This document shows positions 26,228-37,000 of a DNA stretch of 64,000 bases, piece by piece. The notes below the pieces were generated by a model, which saw only the letters and a program-made list of their open reading frames with translations, had not been told where the DNA came from and did not search any database. A program made the position numbers and the translations under genes. Position 1 is the stretch's first letter, and the number at the start of each line of letters is the position of its first letter. The stretch lies in contig NW_024881321.1 in the NCBI RefSeq assembly GCF_018691265.1, positions 18,324,698 through 18,388,697 of the forward strand, read 5' to 3'. The DNA comes from Tyto alba (Eukaryota > Chordata > Aves > Strigiformes > Tytonidae).

Positions 26228-29200
26228 CTCCCAGATCAGCAGGGGCCAGGAACAAGCTTTTCAAACAAGTGAGATTTTGTCTCAGAGAAAAATCTGGGTG
26301 TCCAGCTAAACATGAATTCAATGGGAGCTGGGAGCGACGAGTGCAAGGTAGGGCTGCCAAGTCCTGACTCCCACTGAGCTCCAAGCTCTGCAAGTCTTGG
26401 GATAGTAATTCTGCTACTCAGGGAGATTGTCTTGTCTCCTTGTGTGGTAGTGGCTGCACTGGATTGAAATGCCACTTTCCCACTGATTTCAAGAGCAATA
26501 AGAAGGTGCTATGGAAAGACAGCTGGGTTTGCTTCTATTTGTTTTATATGTGTGTGTGTATAGATACAGTTACATCACCTGCAGTGCTTACCCTCAAGGA
26601 CTCAAGTCAGGGAGGAAGCAGCAGCAATACAGAACAGGCAAGGACAGTGATGAAAGTAAAAATAAAATATAAATAACACTATGGCATTTCTGGGAATAAA
26701 AAGGGGAAGACTTCAGACTTCAGTTTTGCTGATGCAATTCATGTAAGCAGGGGCAGGGCAACAAAAATTGTCAGCATGCTAAGCAGTAGCCCAAAACTGA
26801 AAGCAAAAAAAACCCAATACCCCCACCCCTCCCTCCCCCCCAAAAAAAAAAAAAAAAAACACCAAAAAAAACCCAAGAAGGAAGGGAAAAAAATGTGGTT
26901 TATTTAAATGAAGAGAATTATCTACTACTTTTCTTTTATTTTCCTCTCAGACAATTACAGGAAATTTTGCCAGTGTGATTCATGGTTTGAATGCAAACCA
27001 CTTGACAGACCAAGTCATTCAGAGAAGCAAGCGAATGATTCTGGATACTCTTGGAGTGGGGCTTCTGGGTACCAGCACTGAGGTCTGCCACAAAGTGACA
27101 CAGTACAGCAAGGTAACATGTCTGGCATCATAAACCCTAAGGTTTAGTTATAAGAAAAGCAAAAGAAAATTTGGGCTATAAGGGGAAACTTTGTCATGAT
27201 AAAATTCTTTTGAGGATGGAGAGACACAGGGTTCTTCCCATTGGAGTCAGGGAAACTTCATTGCTTAAATTACTTTTAACTCTGCATGAGCAAAAGTCTG
27301 TGTAGCAGACTGTACAGTAAGACCCTCTGCTGCAACAAAGTTAATTAAGAATCCCTTCCTTTCTTTTGCCCATAAGATTTTCTTAAAAACATCAGTAAAG
27401 CAAACATCACTTAACACTAGACTTTCCAAATTAAGGGAATGTTAAAGGGATGGAGAGTTAGAGGTGGGTTACTTCCAGACTATAAACCATAATTGTTGTG
27501 TGAGGTACACTGGTTATGTTTCTTCTCTGGTCTTGCTCTCCTTAAACTAGAGGAGTACATGACCTTGAGGAAAAGCCGTCTCAACACAGGAGTGCATCAA
27601 TGAGGAGGAGTTTAGCCCACTGTTTTATCAGTCAGACCTGGCTAGTTAGATTCAGGCTCCAGAGCTCTGTGTGCCAATAAGTCTTTTTCCACAGAGATCC
27701 CCCCTTCTCAAACCATGGTAGTTTATGCCCTTTTATTTAATTCTGTAAAGATCCCTTTATTGGCTAAAAGATCTGCACAGCAAAAGGAAAAGAGCAGAGC
27801 CCGCTACACCATGGGGATACCAGAAACAGTAGGGTGTATATTATTTACTCAGGGTCTTACTAAAATGCAGAAAACCAGAGCCTTTAACTGGAGATCTTCC
27901 CCGACAAGATGATGACATTTCTGAGGGAACTGCCGATCATGGTGAGCCAGGACATCAATGGCTAGAGGTTGTGTGAAGGTATTGAATGGCCAGGTGGATG
28001 GTGTTGGTCTGCCCCCTGAGGTCTGCTTGGGTGGAAAGAGCCCTTGACGTAAGCCAACAGTAAACCCGGTTTCTTTCCATACTTTCTGATAGAACAACAT
28101 TTTTCTCATGAAAGGGAACAGTTGGCTCCTGAGAGGGTATGATCTGATCTCGGTTACATCAGGGATACATCATGCATTTATCCTTGGGTTCAGGACTCGG
28201 AATTAATTCATGTCAATTTGTTTCAGATCTACAGCTCAGATATATCCAGTACCATCTGGGGCCATTTGGACTTCCGACTGCCTCCTCTGTATGCAGCTTT
28301 TGTGAATGGAGTGGCTGTAAGGGATGCTCTTTTATTTGCTCTTAAATCACACTAATTGATGCCATTCTTGCTCTAGAGAGAACAGAATGCTCCTAAAATG
28401 TTAGTTTACTTTATTCTTCTGCCTGAAGCCTGCTACAAAACTTTCCTAGACTGTTCTCCTAATGTGCTTCAACTTCCTTCCAGTAAGACTGAGCTCAAGG
28501 TATAGTAAGTATCTGATCCAACTCAACAGCATCCATTATCTTTAATGTGGGATTCGGGGCTGTTTTCAAAGGTCAGAACTCTATAGCTTGTTACAGCCTT
28601 GCCATAGCCACATTAAAAAGAGGTATGCTAGCTGTCAATGATTTTACTCAGATCCAAATTTCATGCCAACTGGCAAAGTATAGGTACAGAAAAACACAAA
28701 TACAGACAGATGCACATATACACACACATATAATATCACAAGGCAATTTAACCTTCGGTTACGCAGTTTGCAAAATCCAGGTATTTATTTTGGACACATA
28801 CTTTGTCATTAAAGCAGTAACCGACTCCCCAGACATTTGTCTAAATTCAGATTGAGGCTGAAACCATTTGAAATAGAAAGATGCACAAAAGTGGGGTAGA
28901 CAAATTAGGCAATTATGCAAAACTAGGGAAGGTGACCAACCAAGGGAATGATAATATTAAGCCTATCTAAATTAGTGTGACAACAAGATCAGAGGTCCAG
29001 TTTGACACCTCATTTCCAACGTAGAGAAAATTACCTTAGAAATGAGATCTGGTACCTCTTAGCTCCTAGCAGCCAGTGTGATACTAAAATCTGGCTGTTA
29101 GCGTGTACGTGATAATTTCAGTTTATATCTTGGTCACAGGTCAATTCTAAGTGCTTATTGAAGACATCAGGAACACAGTTTACTGGGTATTGGGCACAAC

Positions 29201-32104
29201 TTTCCTTATCCTGCACCGCAGGGCATCTTCCCAGCTGGCATCAAAGTTTTTCAAGGCAGGGACTGGGTTTTCTTCTTTCTGTTCAGAAATTCAGTTCTCA
29301 GGAGTGCATATTCCCAGTATTATGAGGCAAGACCTGAGCACTGGGGAGCTTGACCACCTTCCCAGTTTGCTCTGAAGGAAGACACGGGTGAATTGGTGTG
29401 AAAGTTCAGCTTTTGAGGCATTATTGTATTATTAACCAGCTCATCCCAGCTTTAAGACTGTAGCTTTCTCCTACTCCCAGCAACCCCAGGGGAGTCTGGT
29501 TCCTCATGTGACAGGCCTTGTTTTGTCAGGCTGAAAATTCAGGCTGAAGTCTGATCTAGATTTGCAGGCTTGTGCCTGTTGTCTGTGGATGGTTGCACCA
29601 GAGAAGTTGTTCTGATACAACTTTCAGTTGGCTGTGTGGATTCAACTGCTACAGCTTTAATGGTGTGAGCCCTAATGGCAGCATGAGTTGCAACAGTGGG
29701 GAAGGAATTTTATTATGTTTATGTACGGGTTTGGGGCAAGTGAAAATTCACCACTCACACAGTGGACCTAGAGCTGCTGCTTTAATTATACCAGTCTAAT
29801 GAAAGCAGCAAAAGTCTGTTGCAGGAAAGATGAATCATTTTCATACTGGTTTTAGACGGATGCAACCGGAATTAGAATTATACTACTCTGAGGTAAAATT
29901 TGTATTGCAATGCCACTTCTCACAGAGCAATGTTGGGAGTAAAGGTGTTTAAAAAAAAACAATTTTGAAGTTTTGTTTTCTAAGGAAAATCTAGTTCTTC
30001 AGTCCTTTTTTATACCAATTACAGTAGTTTCATTTGACTAAGTTAATCTTGCTAAGCCAGAGTTTATTTCTGATAAGAAGTCAAGGTTTCTCTTTCCATT
30101 AGGTGCACTCAATGGATTTTGATGACACATGGCACCCAGCCACACACCCATCCGGGGCTGTGCTCCCTGCCGTGATTGCACTCTCGGAGGCCTTTCCTCA
30201 GAAGAAAAAAATCTCAGGTCTCGATCTGCTCTTAGCTTTCAATGTTGGAATCGAAGTGCAAGGCAGGCTGCTGCGCTTCTCCAGTGAAGCCAGGAATATT
30301 CCAAAAAGGTACATAGAAATGCTTCAGGTAGAAAGTTGAGTGGAAGTATTTTTCTCTCAGTGTTAATATACTTAATTCAATGCCAGTTAAAATACAGTTA
30401 ATCGTATTTTCTATGTTGTCTGGAAATTTAGAAAAGGTTCATCTTAAGCATAAATACACTTGCAGGACTCCTTGAGGCTTAGCGAAAGTATTGCTTTTTG
30501 AGAGCATCGATCAGTTTACAAGAAGTGACGATCTCCCTATTAATTAAAAACAGCAGCAAAAAGGCAACGTTTTATAGCAGAGGTTTCAGGCTCTCATGAA
30601 CATGTACAATCATGCCTCACTCACAGAGGCTTGCTCTCAGCAGAAAGGAGTCACCAGTGCTGGGCTCAGAGCCAACCCCAAGAAAATGGGGTGTGCTTAG
30701 GGGAAAGCCTTGAAGCGTGGGAGGGACTAGACATTTTCTTGATATTGTCTGTGTATTTCTTCTACTGATTCTGCAAAACTGGTTCAGAATAACAAAACTT
30801 GCCTCCCCCAATACATATAACTTATAGATGACTATAAATTATTATAGATGACTATAAACTGTGACACTTTTGTCATTATTCCATTCAGTATGCTTCAAAG
30901 TTATAAGCAGTTCTAACGTTTCCATTGCTTTCTGGAGAGGACCTATTGTAAGTGGTACTATTGCAGTTTAACTTGTTCCTGGGGAAAAGTGACAACTTTT
31001 TCCACTAGGACTGTACGTGAATTCTGAATGTAGATTTCTCTATGGTCCAATCTGTCTTCCACAGCAGTGAAAGAAAACCAGAGCTTGTATATACATTGAA
31101 TTCAAGTGGCTTTTTGAAACAAACTAATGAAGAGATTGTGTTTTCTCAGGTTTCACCCACCGACTGTTGTTGGTACAATGGGAAGTGCAGCAGCTTGTGC
31201 TAAACTGCTAGCTCTTGACCGCTTGAAATGTAAAAACACCTTGGCTATTGCTGCCTCTTATGCAGGTGCCCCACTGGCTAATGCAGCAACCCAAACGAAG
31301 CCCCTCCACGTTGGCAATGCTGCCAAGCATGGACTGGAAGCAGCTTGCTTAGCATCACAGGGCCTTCAAGGAAACAAACAGATCTTGGACATGGAGTCAG
31401 GGATGGGCGCCTTTTATACAGATTACAACCCACAGACTCTGCCAACCTTGCAGTCCTATCCCTGGCTGTTGGACCAGCAAGACGTGGCCATCAAACGCTT
31501 TCCTGCTCATCTTGCAACGCACTGGGTGGCTGATGCAGCATCTTCTGTTAGGAGGAAGCTTGTGGAGGGCAGTAACAGCTTGCTCCCCCTTGATAAAATT
31601 GAGAAAGTCATTCTCAAAGTCCCAGAAGTCAAATATGTGAACAGACCCAGCCCTTCTTCAGAGCATGAAGCTCGGCACTCCTTCCAGTTTGTTGCATGCT
31701 CTGCTTTGCTGGATGGCAGCATGTCGGTCGAATCCTTCGCCAGTGAGAATATTCACCAGCCAGCTTTGCAGGAGCTCCTCTGCAAAACACAGCTGGAGCA
31801 TCCTCCTGATAACACACCTAGCTTTGACAGCCTTTACTGCGAAGTGAGTGTCACACTCCGGGACGGCAAGACAATCAGCGACCGCTGCAATACGTTCTAC
31901 GGACACTGGAGGAAACCTCTGAAAAAGGAGGACTTGGAGAAAAAATTTCAATTCAATACCTCCAGTGTCCTGCCTGCAGAAGCCATAGAAGGCATTATAG
32001 AGACTGTGTACAGTCTGGAAAAAGTAGAGGACTGTTCTGTGTTAAGTACATTTTTATCAGGACAATCAGCTAGAGCGCTTTCAGAGAAGGTGCAGTTCCT
32101 TTGA
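25509..32104 (+). CDS. ACOD1: Aconitate decarboxylase 1 (ACOD1/IRG1), five coding exons
   Basis: ACOD1 decarboxylates cis-aconitate to itaconate, an antimicrobial and immunoregulatory metabolite made by activated macrophages at the mitochondria. Coding exons are 25509-25520, 26951-27112, 28227-28316, 30103-30308 and 31150-32104; all introns are GT/AG and phases join cleanly into 474 codons plus TGA (human protein 481). It belongs to the MmgE/PrpD fold. The known active-site residues fall at the human numbers: D93, H103, H159, K207, K272 and H277. The human Y318 equivalent is Y319, because of a one-residue insertion just before the VNRP motif. The C-terminus is shorter than in human. The first exon codes only MWAK (human MMLK). 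No frameshift or stop is seen, so the gene looks functional. Confidence 0.96.
26166..26226. repeat. A25-(TA)18 microsatellite in ACOD1 intron 1
   Basis: Twenty-five A followed without a break by 18 TA units. It may have grown from the poly(A) tail of a retroposon, but no element body is visible. Confidence 0.95.
26804..26890. repeat. C/A-rich low-complexity tract before ACOD1 exon 2
   Basis: Runs of C and A, including about 18 consecutive A, lie 60-150 bases before the exon 2 acceptor. A separate pyrimidine-rich stretch directly before the acceptor serves splicing. Confidence 0.85.
26951..27112 (+). CDS. ACOD1: ACOD1 coding exon 2
   Basis: 54 codons, phase 0 at both ends, acceptor CTCTCAG and donor AAG|GTAACA. 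It carries the helical segment with HLTDQVIQRSKRMILDTLG, which aligns with human ACOD1. Confidence 0.95.
28227..28316 (+). CDS. ACOD1: ACOD1 coding exon 3
   Basis: 30 codons, phase 0, acceptor TTTCAG and donor GCT|GTAAGG. Encodes IYSSDISSTIWG and LPPLYAAFVNGVA. Confidence 0.95.
30103..30308 (+). CDS. ACOD1: ACOD1 coding exon 4 (catalytic D93, H103)
   Basis: Starts directly after CCATTAG with VHSMDFDDTWHPATHPSG, which holds the catalytic D93 and H103. It ends at CCAAAAAG|GTACAT, splitting an Arg codon completed by exon 5. Confidence 0.96.
30822..30858. repeat. 17-base near-tandem duplication in ACOD1 intron 4
   Basis: TTATAGATGACTATAAA occurs twice, identically, with a 3-base gap. It is probably replication slippage. 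Confidence 0.85.
31150..32104 (+). CDS. ACOD1: ACOD1 coding exon 5 (main exon)
   Basis: 955 bases to TGA, encoding residues 157-474, with H159, K207 (in QTKPLH), K272 and H277 (IKRFPAH) and Y319 (KYVNRP). The track could be read from an upstream ATG at 31127, but that part is intron before TTTTCTCAG. Confidence 0.96.
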
Positions 32105-33190
32105 ATGTTCCAACCGACAGCTACTCACAAAGCAAACACAAAATTCAGGACAAACTCTTATTTAGTGACTCAAGCACTGTTAAATAGGACTCTCCTAACA
32201 CAAAAGCCGCACTCAGTCCAATATTGTGCTTTCTGACTAAGTAAATAATTTAGCAATTACGTGCACATCTCAGGCGGGCTGAACGGATCCTCTGCTGGCA
32301 CAGTCACCTTCAATTATCCTTACACCTCTAGAGGCAGAGCACTGCTTGCGTGTGACACAAAAATTCCCTGATCTTCTGCTGAAAATGTCTGTAGGTTCCG
32401 CTTCTCTTAAGTAACTCCATAAAGGAAATCCAGATTCTAGAGGAGTATGGAAATGCTGTGTCCATGAGAAGCATCACTGTGAGAAGGACAGAGAATAAGA
32501 CCCTTTATATATTTATTTCTGTAGATTTAGCTCCAAAGCCTCCCTGAAGAGGCCACTTGTTCCGCCCAGGCTTTGATGTGGGTGCTAAAACACACACGGC
32601 ACACAGAGCAGTAGCACTTGACGCTCTGCGACGTGTCAGGCTGTGCTGCAACGACTGGTCTTGCACCGACGGGGTGAAGGTTCGTGCCCTTCCTGACCAC
32701 GGCAGCTGCTAAGCAAGAGGGACAACTCAACACGCCTCGTCATAAAAGCATCTTTTCCCAATTCCACCTTTTGGCCGCTCCGTGGCAGGGGGCTGTTCCT
32801 GCTGTATTCCCGCTCCAGTTACAAGGCGCTCGCTCAAGAAGACACCGTTAGCGCTAATTAGCGCTGAGATGTTTAGATTACTTCAGGCACTGCAAAGCAG
32901 GGGCCACAGTATGAGCGAGCATCAGATCGCTTCTAACGCTGAGACACTTAAGTGTCCACAGGGACCCTCAACTTACCTTGATAATGAATTCTGGACACTG
33001 TTAAGTCTTTCAGGAGTATAAGGCCTTGTCAGATTGTGCTTCGAAGAGAGGCTGACGACCTTTGTTCACATTTGTAAGATCAAAGCACATGTTCTAACCC
33101 ATCTAAAATGTACCTCACTTAGGGGACTAAACTACGTATGCAAAAAAAAAAAAAAAAAAAATCACAAAATAAAGCCAATTCATTTTACTA
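32105..33190 (+). other. ACOD1: ACOD1 3' UTR (probable)
   Basis: The first good AATAAA after the stop codon is at 33168-33173, implying a 3' UTR of about 1.08 kb. ATTTA-containing AU-rich sequence near 32505-32520 could shorten message half-life, as is common for inflammatory genes. An A20 run (33142-33161) just before the signal is genomic and could cause internal priming in cDNA data. Confidence 0.5.
33168..33173 (+). terminator. ACOD1: Polyadenylation signal, likely ACOD1
   Basis: Canonical AATAAA, about 1.06 kb after the ACOD1 stop; no earlier canonical signal was noticed in the + strand 3' UTR. Confidence 0.5.
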
Positions 33191-33770
33191 ACTAAACCTT
33201 GAATGATTCCATTTATTAGAGCAAAACTTGTGTATTTTCCACATAGAATGTATTCATTTGTATTTAAGCCTCTGAGTTTTGGTTTATAAAGTCTGTTTAC
33301 CTAGGGGGCTCTGCAAAAATTTCAGAAGTCCATTGGTTATACTTACCTGAAGACTTGCAAGGGAAGGAAAAAACCCCTAATAACCACATGCTTTTCTTAC
33401 TCCCTTCTGATTACAAAGTAGGCTTGAATTACTCACCTATACTGAAGGTATACAAACTCATTTACAGCTATTTCATCTGTATTATAGCTGGGTAACACCA
33501 AATGTGAATTACTGATAATCATTAGTGATGTGATAAAACCCCACTGGACAAGGAAGGTTCCTACATTACCTTATCAAGATTGAACATACTCAGATTCATG
33601 AGATAAAAAAAGGGGACACCCCCCCCACCCAACCACCTTCAACACACATTTTCTATTTTAAAAGATAAGTAAATAGGATAAACTTAGCAATAACCATTTG
33701 ATGTATTACAGATTAAAAAAGAAACCAACGAAACAAAACAAACAAACCAAGAACTGTGAAGTTTAGTAGT
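33191..33770. other. Short spacer between convergent 3' ends
   Basis: About 580 bases between the presumed ends of ACOD1 and the ES1-like gene. It holds a C10-type run near 33620 and an A/C-rich stretch near 33720-33750; nothing else is recognised. Confidence 0.5.
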
Positions 33771-33777
33771 TGCATTA

Positions 33778-33783
33778 TTTTAT
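33778..33783 (-). terminator. Polyadenylation signal of the ES1/GATD3-like gene
   Basis: TTTATT on the + strand is AATAAA on the minus strand, 75 bases past the stop codon of the ES1-like gene. This would give a very short 3' UTR. Confidence 0.55.
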
Positions 33784-33857
33784 TAATATAATCAAAGAAA
33801 GCTAAATGCTCATGCTTAGCTAAATTGATTTCCTTGCAGAAGTCTGTATGCTTCCAG

Positions 33858-34050
33858 TCACGCAAGTTTCAGGACTTCTTGTACCATTGTTCCAATTCCA
33901 TCAAAGATTTCATGCAGAGGAGCCTTGCACATAAAAGCACAGGTAGTAACTATTTTATTGGCTTTATCCACATGGGATTCATTTACATTTTTGCAAATGT
34001 GCTTACACCCAAGCTCTGCTATAGCAGATGCTGTTTCAGCATCAGGAAAT
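33858..34050 (-). CDS. GATD3: ES1/GATD3-like coding exon 4
   Basis: 193 bases from the acceptor TTTACAG to TGA. Encodes [14 protein letters not shown], the [15 protein letters not shown] segment and a final helix ending LKLA. The family usually has TTPAFM; here Pro is Cys. Confidence 0.92.
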
Positions 34051-37000
34051 CTGTAAATAAAAAGACTGTAATTAACATAAAGAGATGATACAGCCATAAA
34101 GTTCTGCGAACATAAGTTGATTGAGAGAACTACAATAATATTTAAGTGCCTCTTCAGCTGATGATGGCAAGGGAGTTGAACAGACTGCCACTGTCAGGTT
34201 CTCCCATCCCCTCCAGACACAACAAATGATCTGATTTCTTTAAAAACACGGTCTGAAATGCAGAGCCACAGTGTGTCAGAAGGTACAGTTCTGTTTTTAA
34301 CAATCTTTCAGTAAATTTACAAGATGCAGCCATAACCAATTCTCAGAAGTTTCAGAGATGCCAGCTGAACTCGTAGACACTTTCGACCTTTTCCAACATC
34401 TCCACATAAGATCTTTCACTGGAATTCTGCAGAGATTTTTTTTTTTTCCTGAGGATAAGGGAGGAACAGAGGCAATCCCTCACCACTGCTCCTGCTATGA
34501 AATTCCATTCAGAAACTTTATCAGGAGTTGACAGAACTTGAAGCAGCACTGACTTCTTTCTACCAGGCCCTGCTTTCATTCGACTCCCCTAAACTGGCCC
34601 CAAACCACTACCACCAGAAAAACTTTATTAAAAATCCTTGAGCAAAGCCCACAGATGCAATTTAAACAGCCACTCAAATTACCACAGGGTACTGAGTTTC
34701 TGAACAGCAGCTGGCCAGATGCCTGTTCTTCATTTGCACATTTGCAATATGAATCATGGCCTTCAAAGGCATTGGGTAAGCAAATGCTGTATCTCACTTA
34801 ACAGGAGCTAAAATCTATCGCTCAGTTACCATGAATGTAGCGTGAAAAAAATAACTTGATATCCTTGGTCACCTGAATGCTTGCGCAGCTACAATTCTAT
34901 AAAAGTCCCTTTGTTCTGTCACTTTTAGGACTGACAGATGCTACATGCAGTGACTCATTAGTACCCACAATGCAAAATAAAGCCAGCGCAGGGGCCTGTT
35001 TACCATTGGTGGCTCACAGAGCAACAGCTTAGGCCAGAGACAAGGCTACCTAGAGTTTTCATAGTATTAACTGTATCAGTATGTAATAGTATTAATTGTG
35101 AAGTATCATATCTATGTAACATCATATCTATATAACAGATATGATAGTTGACATCATAGAACATACCCCAGATCAACGTATTGCTGTATTTAGGGATAGG
35201 TTTTTTCAATGTTGCAGCACCTAAGTCACCTGACCTCACAGATTCAGTCTGTCTGCCCTGACAGTTCTGCGCTTACTACAATCAGGCAAGTGAAAATTTG
35301 AAATAAGTGAAAAATGCCACTAATAAGGTACCCAAGGATTTCTAGCACCAGAGACCTCAGACTTTTGCACAGAAGACTGGCCATTTCTTAATCCTAATTC
35401 CCATGTAAATTATCTCCATCCATTTCCTTCTTACCTTCCATCTATGTTTTTATCTTGGCCAACCGTGACCTCACAACCAGGAAAGACTTTAGCTGCCAGG
35501 ACTGGCGATATACAGCACAAACCAATGGGCTTTTTAGCGCTGTGGAAGGCTTGCAGTGTGGAGTTCACATGCTCATGGACAGTGCAGTTCTTGCCATCTA
35601 CAGCCCAGGAACACAGGTTCTTTGCTACACCAAAACCACCTAAAAAAACAAAAAAAAAAAAAACCAAACCCAAAGTGCTCAAATGTAGGACACTGATAAA
35701 AGCATTAAATTCAATACCAGAGAGAAGTTCTCCTTTTTTTACAACGGTCTTGGCATATGTCAGAATGCTAAGTTACTATACTGAAAACTTTCAGCACATG
35801 AAAGACAATGGGTTTACAGTATTAGAAGTTTAACTGCACATTTCTTATAACATGTATGTTACACAGGCCAGAAAGCTTAATCTTGCTTCAATGACCGACA
35901 AATAGACAAATAGGAAACCTCATATGAGTTCGTTAGTCACTGGAAAAGCTGCACCATCTGATGTGTGCCCTTCAACAAGCAAGAGAGGGATCAGAAGGAA
36001 GACCAATGGTAGTTAAAAGTAGAATAGTGTCATTCATAAGAGTAATGCAAACAGTGATTTGACCCTCTACAGTAATTCACTCTCAAGTTTTAGTCCAATA
36101 TTAAGCAATAATAAGAGAGCTTTTTTCCTCCCCTAGAATTACTGTCAGACTTAGGAATTAAAAAAAAAAAAAAGGTTAACACAATAAATACAAAATGAAG
36201 ATTACATAAAAAAGAAATTATATGATATTCTGAGACATATCAATTGTGAATGATAACAGCATTTCCTATTAAAAATAAAATAATGGTGCATTTGTCTTTC
36301 TATAAATTAGTTAGAATGATCCTTTACTTGCATTTAATCTTCATTTAATTGTACAAGCAGATTATATTTTACAGCACCTTTGTTTGCTGGATTTATAACC
36401 ATCAGATTAATCAAAGTAAGAAGGCTATTAGTAAGTGTAACCATCCATTTTATCTGATTCCTTATGGAATGTGCACATCATCAACTCTTCTACAATAAAC
36501 AAACAGAAATTTCCACAAGTATTTCAACGGACAACATCAAGAAGCTTTACATTTTTAATATTTTTCCTTTCACTCTTTGATCACTTTCTAGTGTTATCTG
36601 GATTGTCTGCAGTAAGATTTTAATTTTCAAACTTAATAGGGTTTATTTCCCTCTAACGGTTACTACAGCAACTCCCCTGAGTCTGGGTTGTAACAACATG
36701 AAATTAACATCAAAAATACTTGCTAGCCTCTACTCCCTGATCAGCCCTGATGTCACCCACTCATTTTAACGCTGGACATATGCTTCTCTGCGTTATACAC
36801 ACACTCCCTCTGCTGGCCTTACAACAAAAAACAGTGTAGCAACTTCAAAATTAACACTTAAGCACAATCATAAAGGTATAACAGTGCTGTGACTACTCTG
36901 GAAAGTGATCTTCAGCAATTCATAATTTCCTTGTGATGCTTTGGTTTCTCCATGTCCAAAGCGATTACAAATATCTCCAACTGAAAGGCAATTTTGTGGT

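Larger units (their letters stand above)
25521..31149. other. ACOD1: ACOD1 introns (four)
   Basis: Introns span 25521-26950, 27113-28226, 28317-30102 and 30309-31149. They contain an A25(TA)18 microsatellite, a C/A-rich low-complexity stretch and a 17-base near-tandem repeat at 30822-30858. No nested gene was recognised. Confidence 0.85.
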
